From contig CM040441.1 in the NCBI GenBank assembly GCA_022749755.1, forward strand, positions 9,470,890 through 9,534,889: DNA of 64,000 nt, read 5' to 3'. Shown piece by piece: positions 13,440 to 25,425 of this stretch. The translations under genes and the position numbers were made by a program. Position 1 is the stretch's first letter. Every line of letters begins with the position of its first letter. The DNA comes from Azadirachta indica. Its lineage: Eukaryota > Streptophyta > Magnoliopsida > Sapindales > Meliaceae. The notes under the pieces are model-generated. The model was not told the origin of the DNA and made no database searches. It saw nothing but the letters and a program-made list of their open reading frames with translations.

Positions 13440-14937
13440 ATGGCCAGCACACTGATTTATGTTCTTCTTCTCTCATTTCTCTTCACTTCATTGTTTGCAG
13501 CTCCAACTACTTACAATGTTGTAAGTTTCGGAGCCAAACCTGACGGCACGACTGACTCAACCAAGGCGTTTCTCTCTGCATGGTCTGAATCCTGCGGCTC
13601 AGCGTCGGAGGCAACTGTTTATGTGCCGCAGGGAAGATTCTTGCTGCGCAACGCTGCGTTTCAAGGACCATGCAAGAACAGTCGTATTACCATGCGTGTT
13701 GACGGCACGCTTGTTGCTCCATCTGATTTTCAGGTTATCGGAGGTGCTGAAAACTGGCTTTTCTTTCAGCATGTTAACGGAGTTACAATCAACGGCGGCA
13801 TACTTGACGGCCAAGGAACTGGCTTGTGGGCTTGCAAGAACTCTGGAAAGGATTGCCCCGACGGTGCCACGGTAGGTTGAAAATTACTAACTTATCTTTG
13901 TTTTGGGGAAACAAGTATCCCTTTTTCTCAAGTAATTACTTGTATGCAATTCAAATGGTTATAAAAGTTGGAGATAAAATTTACAGTTTAATCTCATAAT
14001 TAAGGAAAGGAAGTTAGAAGGTTTTCAAAGGTCAACTTGCATATGCTTTAATTTTATTTTTGGGATAATTTGTACTGATTGGAGTTTTTCTGTATATACT
14101 TTTTTGTTTTTAGTCAATACGCTTTTCCGATTCCAACAACATAGCAATCAATGGATTGGCATCACTAAATAGTCAGTTGTACCACATTGTTTTCGATGGC
14201 TGCGACAACGTGAAATTGCAAGACGTCAAGGTTTCAGCCTCTGGAAATAGCCCCAACACCGACGGTATTCATGTTCAGTCATCAACCGGCGTCACAATCC
14301 TGAACACCAAAATCTCTACAGGGGATGATTGTGTCTCTGTTGGCCCTGGAACAACCAATTTATGGATCGAAAACGTTGCATGTGGGCCAGGCCATGGAAT
14401 CAGGTAAAGAAAACGAAAAGGGAATTTCTGAACATACAAATAATATAGATTGCTCTTGTATTTACATTGTTTTTGGTGATATTTTGCAGCATTGGGAGTT
14501 TGGGGAAGGATGCAAACGAGGCTGGAGTACAAAATGTGACAGTCACAACTGCTACATTTACAGGATCTCAAAATGGTTTAAGAATAAAATCATGGGGTCG
14601 ACCAAGCACTGGATTCGCCAGGAACATTCTCTTCCAACATGCAGTAATGAATAATGTCCAAAATCCAATCATAATTGACCAACATTACTGTCCTGATGAC
14701 AAAGGTTGTCCTGGTCAGGTTTCAGGAGTTCAAATTAGCGATGTAACATACCAGGATATTCATGGAACTTCGGCAACAGAAGTTGCAGTGAAGTTTGATT
14801 GTAGTTCAAAGTATCCATGCTCCAGGATAAGATTGGAAGACGTAAAGCTTACTTACAATAATCAACCAGCTGCAGCATCTTGTAGTAATGCTGGCGGATC
14901 TGTTTCTGGTGTAGTTCAGCCCAACGGTTGCCTGTAG
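13440..14937 (+). CDS. Polygalacturonase (GH28), secreted, complete
   Basis: This is a complete 389-residue polygalacturonase with exons 13440-13871, 14114-14403 and 14490-14937 (432 + 290 + 448 bases, in frame). Both introns (242 and 86 bp) are GT-AG. The signal peptide ends near residue 20 (SLFA before APTTYNV). NTDG lies near residue 192, GDDC near 214, GHG near 237 and RIK near 272, so all four GH28 signatures are kept. Like its mirror at 5225-6773 it lacks the third intron of the outer pair. It would be secreted and hydrolyse de-esterified pectin. A clear TATA box makes it the best-equipped member of the cluster. The exact specificity is unknown. Confidence 0.95.
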
Positions 14938-15015
14938 TGTTGAAAAGCAATTGTTATTCAGTTGCTTTATATAGTAATTTCATAGTATGTATACGAGAGT
15001 ATAAGCACGTATTTA

Positions 15016-15673
15016 CGCTTATTGCTTGAGCCTGTGGCGTTGCTCTTTAGCCTGGCCTTGCAATTAGCATAATTATTGCTAGAAATATCAATCCCCATTT
15101 AGGGCTTTCCTGTTGCTATTAATGGAAAGAAATATTATAAGTTTATCTTCATATAGTATTGAATCGTAGCTTATACTCGATATCGTCTCTAACCTTTCCT
15201 TTTTCCAAGTATTTCATAATCTTATTTCGCTTGCCGAATGCAAAGAGTTGGAGATTTTTATTCTCACACAAGAATAAAAGGAAACAGGAAGAGATCTCTT
15301 CAACAAATCAATGTGAGTGTTCAGAAAATAATTATAAAATGGCATGGGTGAAAAATGTATGTCGTGATTATTTTGCAGGTGCTCCCGTTTTCTAACATGA
15401 ATTTGCAGAAAATTAATTTCACAATTTCATGTGTATTTAATTCTCATAATCTCGAAATCTAATGTAATGCACACAAATATTCTAGTCAGATAACAAAGCA
15501 CGTGAACTTTGCGTTAAAGTAGTTTTTCTTGGCGGAATTAAAGAAATAAAAATTTATGTTAAATTAACACATGGGCCTTCCAACATTCAAGAAGCTATAA
15601 TTGCAACTCTTGATCTAAACAAGCAATAAATTAATATAGACCTGATTATGCTTCCTTAATTACTTAGTAATGC
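15016..15673. repeat. Copy 1 of a tandemly duplicated gene 3 downstream flank
   Basis: This uninterrupted block begins at ATTGCTTGAGCCTGTGGCG and runs through CGTCTCTAACC to a stretch with GATCTAAACAAGCAATAAATT near 15640. The same order of sequence is found at 15674-15848 and then 17057-17775. It contains the empty site GTCTC at 15185-15189 that matches the LTR-element insertion point in copy 2. Part of it also matches the 3' flank of gene 2 in reverse complement. Confidence 0.85.
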
Positions 15674-15848
15674 CGTTTATTGCTTGAGCCTGTGGCGTTG
15701 CTCTTTAGCCTGGCCTTGCAATTAGCATAATTATTGCTAGAAATATCAATCCCGATTTTAGGGGTTTCTTGTTGCTATTAATGGCAAGAAATATTATAAC
15801 CTTATCTTGATATAATATGGAATCATAGCTTATACTCGATATCGTCTC
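15674..15848. repeat. Copy 2 of the duplicated flank, left part
   Basis: From TGCTTGAGCCTGTGGCG to ATATCGTCTC this repeats 15016-15189 with a few differences (offset 658-659 bp). It ends exactly where the LTR element starts. Confidence 0.88.
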
Positions 15849-17056
15849 TGATAAGAACCAATTGAAGATGCTGAAAAGATCATGCACAAAACTAAGGCAA
15901 TAAGTCTTAGACTGATTTTTATGGAAAGAATTTAAATTAAACCAAAATAATATTTTTCCCTAAATTAGTCAAATAATTTATGAAACCAAAATTTTGCATT
16001 TATGTAAATTTGAATTTTTTTTTAAATTTATCTTTGATTTTTCTCTATAAATAGAGGGTTGTAATATTTTTTGAGTAATTAATAAAGAATATCATTTCTC
16101 TATATTTCAAATTTTTTCATGGTATCGTAGTAGATTCGAAAATCATGTATAGATTCATCTAAACAAACACGTAGATAATGCGTTACTATTAATACCCGGA
16201 GAGTGAAATTTTATGTTATTTAATAAAAGAAAGGACAACAATATTAGCCCTCCACTGTTGCGGCTGCTCGATTCATCGTCATCCACCACGCCTTGTACTA
16301 CAGCACCACTACTAAAAAACTCACCGTCCATATTTCACACGGATACATTGGCAGGTTAATTTCGACTATGTCTTTTAATAATTACTTTATTACTATTTTA
16401 TTTTCAATAATAAAAAATGATGCATTTTGGTCCTTTAAAAAAAAAAGAAAGAAAAAAGAGGTCTTTTGCCAGGTTTTCTCACTCTTTTTCTTGTGTCCTT
16501 AGTTCGGATTTAGGCCTTCAAGAAAAAAACTTGTGGGATTTATTTCAAAAGAAGGGGAATTGATGTTAGGATTTTGGAAAGAAAAAATTTTAAATTGCTT
16601 TCTTATAAAGGATAGCAAAAATTAAGTTGCTTTAAATGGACAACACACATTGAACTCCTTTAAAAAGGATACCATAGGCTAGAAAGATTTCCTTCACAAA
16701 AGGACGATAGGAATGATATACTAGCTAATATTTTAAAGTTTGAAATTTTCCTTGATATAAAAATGATAGGAATGTTTTCTTCTTTATCAATACTTACAAC
16801 ATCTTCAGACAAGTTGGAAGCACAAAACCAACGCAATTATTCTTAGACTAATTTATATGACAAGAACTTAAATTAAACTAAAATAATATTCTACCATAAA
16901 TCAGTCAAATAATTTATGAAAACCAAATGCTGCATTTATGTAATTTTGAATTTTTTTCGAATTTGTCTTTGATTATTCTATACAAATAGAGGATTGTAAT
17001 ATTGCTTGAGTAATCAATAAAAAATATCATTTCTCTCGATATTTCAAATTTTTTCA
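15849..17056 (+). mobile_element. Small LTR retroelement derivative (TRIM-like or deleted copia), with 5-bp target duplication
   Basis: The 5' LTR spans 15849-16119 (271 bp, TG...CA). The 3' LTR ends at 17056 (...TTTTTTCA) and begins near 16787, so it is also about 270 bp. Directly after the 5' LTR stands TGGTATCGTAG, close to the TGGTATCAGAG initiator-Met tRNA primer site of plant retroelements. The interior is only about 670 bp and I see no gag or pol domain. Target duplication GTCTC stands at 15844-15848 and 17057-17061. The LTRs share a block containing CTATAAATAGAGG or its variant, but they have diverged clearly. I see no good polypurine tract before the 3' LTR, so its left edge is uncertain by a few bases. 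The element would need proteins from another copy to move. Confidence 0.82.
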
Positions 17057-17775
17057 GTCTCTAACCTTTTCTTTTTCCACGTTTTTGATAATCTTATTTT
17101 GCTTGCCAAATACAAAGAGTTGGAGATTTTTTATATTTTAAAGATAAAAAAAGAAATAGGAAGATATCTATTCAACAAATCGACCTGAATCTTAATAAAA
17201 AATATAAATTCGCGTTGGTGACAAAAGCTTGCATGATTATTTTACAAGTGCCCCCATTTTCTAATATTAATTGAAAAATGTATGTCAGAAATTTCATGTG
17301 TATGTAATGCTCATAATCTCGAGAGTTAATGCTCTTGGCATAGCAAACAAATTTATTTAGTTTGGTTCAAATTTAATGCACACAATTATTCTAGACAACA
17401 GATAACACATCACATGCATTCCACCTTTAGACACAAAAATCGCTCGAAACAAAGAACCCAAAACAAGGCAATCTGAATTCATATATGTGGTTTTCACACA
17501 ACTGAGGAAAGCAAGTATTATAATATCTGTCCAATGGCTCATTGTTGCCTTGAATATTGGGTTGAAAATATGTTCGTCTTGGTGGAATTGAAGAAATAAA
17601 TATTTATATCAGATGAACATGTGAGCCTACCAACATTGAAGGAGCTATAAGCTAGCTAAAATAAATTTATACAGAGAATAATCAAAGTCGAGAAAGCAAT
17701 CATTGGAATTAAAATAAAACAAGGAAGTTGCAACTCTCGATCTAAATAAGCAATAAATTAATAATGCACACTAAT
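17057..17775. repeat. Copy 2 of the duplicated flank, right part
   Basis: After the LTR element the sequence resumes with GTCTCTAACC and follows the order of 15185-15645 (TTGCCAAATACAAAGAGTTGGAG, then CTCATAATCTCGA, then GCAACTCTCGATCTAAATAAG). It carries extra material around 17390-17570 that copy 1 lacks. Confidence 0.75.
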
Positions 17776-19006
17776 TTCTTTTGTTGTCTATTAAAAGAAT
17801 AAGATAAATAAAAATACGTACGCATGCATGGGCGTGCATTTGGCTCACATGGCTATTTAAAAGCATGAGATGATCACCCCAATTCAAGCCAAGAATGCGT
17901 GAAAGCAAAACTCGAGCTAGAAAATGAAGCACGTAATAAAGTATTTTTAGAAAATACATTTCACAAATATTAAGGTTTAATATAGAATATATTGAGGTGC
18001 TCTGTCTTAATGTATGATGAAAAGTTGTAAATATTAAATCTTAATAAAAATATAAAAATTTTACTAAAAATTAATGTTATCAAATACTTTTTTTAACTTT
18101 ACTTTCAAAACACAGTAGAATCACCATAATTTAAAACAAACCTAAATACTTTTTTCAATAATTTGGAATTTTTCTAATACAATTTGAATAAAAACTGTTG
18201 CATAATTCTGCATTTGAAGTTATCTAAAAAGCTGGCTAAATGAATAGATTTTACTACTTTTATTTGATAAAATTGTCTTATATATTTTAAAATCTATCTT
18301 ATTTATTGTAATTAACTTTTAAATGTATATGTGGTGGGATTTATATAATATACATACATATTTATCCAATCTTATATTCTCAATGATATTCCTTGCTTAA
18401 TTAAATGCAATTACCAAGCAGCATATACAAATAATACAATTTTTCCCGTCATGCTGTGTTCGACAAACACTGATCAAAAGAGTATGGAGAAAACCCATCA
18501 AACAAGACAAACCCATCCTCAAAACTTTTGTTATTTTGTGGTTATTGAATATTTTGTATCCTTTAGATTGCATGGTTACTCCTTTATTTATTTTTTTTCA
18601 CTCAATTATGTTATATTTCAATGTTAATGTACAGCACATATTGGACAAAATGATGCAATAGAATAAATTCCAATTCAAGCAACAAGTTAGGGACAAGAAA
18701 ATGTGGTTTAGGAAATGAAAAAAATGAGATGATAAACCGAAGAGGGCCTTGACTTGTGCTTAAAGCAAACAACATAGCACCGGAAAAAGGGAGATATACA
18801 CAATATGCTCCTTGAGTTCAATTCTCTTCTGTTAATTTATTACTAAACTTTGAAATTTCTCATTTTAAGATAACATGTACTTGCACTTGTTTTTTGTCGG
18901 CATTTGTAGCTTCTATCATCAAATCCTGAAGTTTTAAACATGCGCATTTCCGGGAAAAAGGTTCAAAAAATTCGTGCCAGCTTGCTTCATTTTGCTTGCT
19001 ATATGC
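17776..19006. other. Intergenic region upstream of the polygalacturonase pseudogene
   Basis: No gene is seen. The last 170 bp (18840-19006) resemble, in reverse complement, the sequence upstream of the left outer polygalacturonase, including the GTAGCTTC...CATCAAA block. Confidence 0.6.
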
Positions 19007-19014
19007 TATAAATA
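19007..19014 (+). promoter_or_regulatory. TATA box of the polygalacturonase pseudogene
   Basis: TATAAATA lies 67 bp before the ATG at 19074, at the same relative position as the TATA box of the mirror gene at 1-1452. The promoter looks preserved although the coding region is broken. Confidence 0.65.
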
Positions 19015-19073
19015 CCCTCTTAAATCTTCTCAGCGTCACCACTCCCAATTTTATCAATCAACTATTGAAACAA

Positions 19074-20544
19074 ATGGCAAAAGCAATTAATTCTCTTGTT
19101 CTTTCAGTACTTCTTTTAACTCTCTACTTTAGTTCTTCTTCAGCAATTCCTGTGAATTACAATGTGCTCAGCTTGGGAGCAAAACCCAATGGAATAACTG
19201 ACTCAACGAGAGCCTTTCTCGCAGCATGGACTAGAGCCTGCAGCTCAACGGCGGCCACAACCATTTATGTTCCACCAGGGAGGTTCTTGCTGCGAAATGT
19301 TGTGTTTCAAGGCCAATGCAAGAACAATGATATTAGCATACGTATTGATGGAACTCTGGTGGCCCCGGCAGATTATCATGTTATTGGAAATTCCGGAAAC
19401 TGGCTTTTCTTTGAGCATGTGAATGGAGTTTCTATATATGATGGCGTTCTTGATGGCCAAGGTGCCGGCTTGTGGGCTTGCAAGAAGTCAGGCAACAAGG
19501 GTTGTCCCAGTGGTGCCACGGTAAGTTCAAAGATGGTTCCATACACTGGCTTTTGTTTTGTCATGAAACACTAATTCTAATTACATACTTTTTGCTGATT
19601 CTTCTTGTGTGTATGAGCAGACACTGGGATTTAGCAACTCAAACAACATTGTGATCAACGGGCTACAATCGCTAAACAGCCAGATGTTCCGCATTGTCTT
19701 CAATGGGTGTCACAAAGTGAAAGTACAAGGGGTGAGAGTTTCCGCCTCCGGTAACAGCCCTAACACCGACGGTATTCACCTTCAAACATCCAGCGATGTC
19801 GCAATCTTGAATTCTAGAATTGGAACTGGTGATGATTGTGTATCAATTGGCCCGGGCGCCACCAATTTATGGATTGAAAATGTTACTTGTGGCCCTGGCC
19901 ACGGCGTCAGGTATAAGAAAAAAAATTGGGAAAACACATCCATCATTCTTTTTCGTTGTATTTCTGAGGGTATATTTAGGGCTAACTAAAATTGGAATTT
20001 TATGATTTGATGCAGTATTGGTAGCTTAGGCAAAGGAGTTGCAAGAGCCAGGAGTGCAAAATGTGACGGTAAAAAGTGTGACGTTTACAGGTACTGAAAA
20101 TGGAGTGAGGATTAAATCCTGGGGAAGACCAAGCAATATTCCAACATTCCCTTACGATCAATGTCCAAAATCCCATAGTAATTGATCAAAATTACTGCCC
20201 TGACAACAACAATTGCCCTGGTCAGGTAGGATACACACAAGTTTAAACATGGAACACGTTCTTAGTATGTGCATAAAACTCAAGATCCCATGTTTCATTT
20301 ACTTTGTTTAATGTTACAGGCTTCAGGGGTTAAAATTAGCGATGTGACGTACGACCATATTCATGGAACGTCTGCAACCGAAGTTGGAATAAAGTTTGAT
20401 TGTAGTTCAGAGAATCCATGCTCTGGATTAAGCTTGGAGGATGTAAAGCTCACTTACAAGAATCAACCAGCAGAAGCTTCCTGTAGCCATGCTGATGGAT
20501 CGGCTTCTGGTTTAGCTCAGCCCACTAGTTGCTTGCAGCTATGA
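19074..20544 (+). pseudogene. Polygalacturonase pseudogene (frameshift and deletion in exon 3)
   Basis: This is a mirror copy of the gene at 1-1452. Exon 1 (19074-19520, 149 codons, signal peptide [15 protein letters not shown]...) and exon 2 (19621-19910, with NTDG, GDDC and GHG) are intact. Exon 3 (20016-20225) has an extra A in GGCAAAGGAG, where the mirror gene has GGCAAGGAG. This shifts the frame into a TGA at about 20095. It also has a 20-bp deletion after GGAAGACCAAGCA near 20130-20145. The two changes do not restore the frame. The exon is 210 bp against 229 in the mirror gene. Intron 3 (20226-20319) and exon 4 (20320-20544, ending in a stop) are still recognisable. The RIK catalytic site and everything after it would be lost from the protein, so a functional enzyme is unlikely. 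An assembly error is a less likely alternative because two lesions occur. Confidence 0.9.
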
Positions 20545-20767
20545 AAAGTTCAGCCGTGTTAGAATATTGCTTGGAACATTCAAGAAGATTAGAAAAGGAG
20601 AAAAGGTGATAGCTACGATTGCTTGGGCCTCTTTCTCAGCCTATGGGCTTACTTGGAACTGGCGAAATAATCATATGTATTAGACATACCCCAATATCAT
20701 TCTTATGTTTTTATCTTATAGCGTTGTTTTGTAAAAGGCGTTTCGGCATTTTATATATCACATGTTC

Positions 20768-20801
20768 TATTAATATCTTATAAAAATATAAGATATTAAT
20801 A
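20768..20801. other. Perfect AT-rich hairpin, 15-bp arms and 4-nt loop
   Basis: TATTAATATCTTATA at 20768-20782 is followed by AAAA and its exact reverse complement at 20787-20801. It sits about 225 bp beyond the pseudogene stop. It could be an RNA 3'-end structure, a short miniature-transposon relic or chance in AT-rich DNA. Confidence 0.75.
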
Positions 20802-23800
20802 AAATAGTTGGTATCCTTACTTAAAATTCTAATTTTATCAAAATTTGGAGTGTTTAATATAAAACTTCTCCAGCGTAAAATTTAAAATCTTAATTTCTTT
20901 TCTAAAATTCTGTCAATTTTTTCTTAATCTCCAAATTCTTCAAGATTGCTTGTGGAAAGATGCTCCGATGCTCAAGTGAGCATGTGTACGAAGTAAATCT
21001 TTTAAGAAAAAAATTAATCTCCATCTTAATTCTAATTAATCTACAATTACAATAATTGAGTGTATTTAATTACATATAGCAAAAATTAATTGAATGAAAA
21101 ATATTTGTTAGAACTTTCACCAGTTCATTAATCTTTTGTAACGTTTGTTGTCATTTCAGACATTAAACTATTTATAAAAATGATTTGCATCATGAATAAT
21201 GTTATTATTTTCTTCGGCTTAACAAGTCTATCTTGAAAGTCTTGTGCATTCACCTGTTGACCTTAATTAGTAGATTCTAACATACATACATACACACACA
21301 CACATATATATATTACCTAAATCGAACACTGAAACAAAAAAAAACAAACAAATTACATATCAATTATACATTTTCCCACATAATCCTCATCCTTTTAGTG
21401 GAACGAACTCATTTAAGTTATTTGTATAAAAGTGAAAAAGTAAATTTCTTCCTCAGTCCTTCCCACAAGGCTGTTATAAATATTGTACTCTTGAATAACT
21501 TGATTATAAAGCGAGCTTTTGTACAGAAGTTTTACAAAACTATTAACAAAAGAAGTTGTAATTTTATAATTGGTCCTTAATGTTTCAATAAATGTCACTT
21601 TAGTTGACATATTTCACATATTAGATTAAAAAATTCTCAACTTTAGTGAAAATCATCTCTAAATTATTTTGTTCAATATTATTTAGGTCCCTTAACCAAA
21701 ATTCTATCAGCATTTAATCATTAGTAAGATGGGATAATTTTTAACTTAGTCCACCTAATATTAACAATCTTTAATTCAACTTTAAAATTTATAAAAATTA
21801 TAACATCGCTCACACATGTTAACTCTCATCCTTTAATAACTAAAATGGTAAAATTATAATTTTTATTAATTTTTCTTCTTTCTTGTCTTCATAATAATTT
21901 TTATTAATTTTTCTTCTTTCTTGTCTTCATACTCTACTTACTTTTTTCTTATTCCATTTTCTTCTATTTTCGATTTTTTTTGGATCTATAAGAGATTGAA
22001 AATGCAATTAGAGTTTGTTCATAAAGTAAAGACATTTGAATTTGAATTTTTTTTTAAAATTTCAATTAATTCATTCAATTGCCAAAATTATGAAATTGAT
22101 TTTGATTTATAAGATTATGAAATCGATTTAATTTGAATTAATTAATTATATTATGTGTTAGTTTTTTGTTTAAATTGAGAATATCAGATAACTAATTTTA
22201 ATTTGCTTTAATGTCATTGCAAATTTCTCCTTGATAAAAAGAAATTTGAGGAGAAGAAGAAATGGGGAAGCATAAGAAGAAAGAAATGAAAGATTTAGAG
22301 GAGAAAGATGAGCAAGAAAAAATAAAAAATTAGTTAATTAATTTTATAAAATTATAATTTTATCATTTTAGTCATTAAAAATAAATATAAAAGTTAATAT
22401 GTGAATGATACGATGACTCTTAAAAATTTTATGATTGAATTGAAAATTATTAATATTATATGGGTTAAATTAAAAATTAACCCACCTTACTTACGGTTCA
22501 AAACGGATAAAAGTTTGATCAAGGGACATAAGTAATATTAACCAAAACAGTTTATACTCAAGGGATGCTTTTCAATAAAGTTGGGGAACTTTAAATCTAA
22601 TATATGAAAAAGGACCAAAATGGAATTACCCCTAAAACATATCAAATATAATTAAGAAATAAAACTAAGGTGACATTAAAGTTATTAATCATGTAAATTA
22701 AAGGATTTGCTTGATCAATTACGTTAATAGCATTAGTAGTCTCCCTAAAGCTCAAGATTGTGTAATAAACATAAGCTTGCTTTTGTGAATTCAAGAATTC
22801 GACAAATAAGTTATATTTATAAATAATTGTGAATACAGTATTGAGTCATAATTTAAAAAGGCTATAAATAAATAAAATATATAATAAAAAATTATGGTAA
22901 ATATTAACTATAAATAAAACTAAAATCAATATAACATCAATCTAATTGATCACACAATCAATGTGAAATCAATGATAATTTACTGACCAAATTTTCTGTT
23001 GTAATGTATGAATTGCATTGTAGACTTGTTGGAAAATCTTTGTAAAATGAATGATGATCATACAATCAATGTGAAATCAAGTTTCAGTAGATGCCATTTC
23101 CAACACGACTTGAAGCGGTCATCTTGTAAAATTTCCTACTAAATAGTTCTTAGAAGGCTGGTTATAGAAAGTTAAATTAATTAAGAGCTATTTAAATTTA
23201 ATTAGTTTATTTTTATTGAATATTTAATAATAAATTTTATACAGTTTCAGTTAAATACAAAAAATTATTTGTTTTACAATTTTTATTGTAAAAAGTCCTC
23301 ACAAAAAACATCCAAATTATGAAAAAAAATCATATTAACACACGTTTTTGTTATTAACAAATCCTATTTTATTTATATTTTTTAAAATCTGTACTACTCA
23401 CTTAATATTTAAAATTGATAAGAATATAAATGTATTCTTAAAGAATAACTTAATACTTAAACATTAAATATGATCTTAGGATATTTTTTATTTATTTTCT
23501 AGGGATTTCGTTCCATTTCCTTTATTATTATTATTCATTCATTCATTCAGTCACTGAGTAAGAAAGAAAGAATGAAAAATACGAGTCAACCTTGTGTTTG
23601 CCTTTAATTTATAACCAAAACCTCTGTATATCATATTCATTGCATTAAATTTAAATTGACAACCAACTCTATTCCAACACGTAATTAATATATTATTTTT
23701 CTTAAAAACAATAATTAACAATATTCTAAAAAGTGTTTCTTCAATGATTTTGTCATATAACTCATATCTCCATTGTAAAATAATTTTTTTTATTACAAAT

Positions 23801-24100
23801 AATGTATTTTTAAATGATATATAGAAATTTGAAATCCTAATTAAAATTTTTTTTGAGTTGTTCAATGGTCTTCTGTCAATTGATTTATAATAGACATTAA
23901 CGTATACAACCTGTCTAAATTAAATTTCTTCGTCAATGCTGGGTGTAAAGGACAAAGATTTACATACTTTCATGGACTTGGAGGCGTAGAATTGTAGAAT
24001 TGATGATATTCATTGATTGGAGTGATAAAATGGTTTGATAAAAATTCGAGTAGTAGTTATTAATTTATATTTTTCATTTAAACTAGGATATTATAGTATA
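20802..24100. other. AT-rich intergenic region with repeat fragments
   Basis: No gene is supported here. A tandem duplication of about 38 bp (TTTTTCTTCTTTCTTGTCTTCATA) lies at about 21860-21936. Bases 22640-22770 resemble 42620-42745 and 37585-37650, so fragments of the R repeat reach this far left. An ATTC-type simple repeat lies near 23530-23550. Confidence 0.55.
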
Positions 24101-24149
24101 TTCCTGACTTTTGAAAAAAAGAGTGAATACCTTTATGTCAATTTCCTAT

Positions 24150-25425
24150 TAATTATATAATAATTTATTTCTTTCTTACTTTGGAATTCATTTACTAGTG
24201 TTTTTGCTTTTCTGTTGTCGAATTTTTTACATTTCTCTTTACTTTATTGCCTTTTTATATGGCCTTTAATAAAGTGCTTGACGTTGACTTTAACTTACTG
24301 TAGAAATACTATTCACTGGTGACTCTTGGCATTGTACAGTCGCTGGTAATGTATGCTTTCGCATTTCTTTCGAGATTTTTTTTGTTTGGCAAAACAAATT
24401 CTATTATATTATTATAATTCCTTAATAAAATGATTAATGTAACAAATTTAAACATTATAGTGTTCTTCTCTTAAAACGACTTTGAATGTGCATAAACACG
24501 ACATTCTGCTTAGGGAACGTAGTAACATTAAATACAAATGCTAGCAATTCAAACATTGATATGATCCCAATGACAATAAACCCACATAGAGGATCGGAAA
24601 AATGTAAACGAAATTGCAAAATAACAATAATAATAATAATAATATATAATTTCAAATTTATTAATTCTGAACTTGATGGACCAAAAAATAACATGAATTA
24701 AGCGAAACAAGAACTTGAAACACGATAGATATAGAGACTTTGTCTTGTAAGGCAAATCGTGGAATCAACACAAGCAAGACATTGACAAACTGATGCTTGA
24801 AATGGTCCCAGCTGCTTGCTGTGTTGTCGTTATAAATGGGGAAAAAAAGAATCTAAACACCACCTTAATTTCTTAGGAGGTTCGACTAAAAAAGGAAAAC
24901 GGATCTGTTGTTGAATTCAATTTTCATAAACACAATATTTTTGTTTCTTCTGTAATTTTTGTTACAAATTATCAACTTTTTCTTAATTATTTTCATAAAT
25001 TAAATTTTATAGTAAAAAGATTAAAAATTATTTGTGTTCACCTGAATATTGAAAGAAAGTAAAAGTCTTATCTTCAAACTATAATTTGTTTATAATCTTT
25101 CAGAGGACATAAAATAAAATAACAGATAATTAGTTTAAATATACATAATTTCATATATTATTTTTAAATGATGTGATTAATCAAATTTTAATCATTGAAA
25201 CTTTATATTATAGTTGATTATGTAGTATTATTAACTTACATTTTTCATTTAAAATAATAATCTTATGCAGTCTACATGTTAATTTGTTTTTTCTTACCTC
25301 TTATACGTACCTTTGTTCGTGTAGTCCCTATAAATGGGGCACTTCATCTTTTGGTCTTCTATGCATGCAATCAACTTAGCTTTCGCCTTCACAAATTCAT
25401 CTTCTCCTTCCATCGACGATTCTCT
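24150..25425 (+). repeat. LRR-gene promoter segment, copy 1
   Basis: This upstream block is shared with 39690-40775, and partly with 31380-31800 and 58230-58420. Shared landmarks are TTCCTTAATAAA, the GAGACTTTGTCTTGTAAGGC block near 24737, ATTGACAAACTGATGCTTGAAATG and TATAAATGGGG. A TATA box (TATAAAT, 25329-25335) lies 97 bp before the LRR ATG, at the same spacing as in copy 3. Confidence 0.8.

Noticed and set aside
16293..16502. 69-residue frame inside the LTR element
   Set aside because: It contains no gag, protease or polymerase motif and ends in a Lys-rich low-complexity run.
25276..25425. Longer N-terminus for the LRR protein from an upstream ATG
   Set aside because: The extra 50 codons cover the TATA box and leader. 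Paralogues begin at the MESSSF/MESL ATG, which starts a normal signal peptide.
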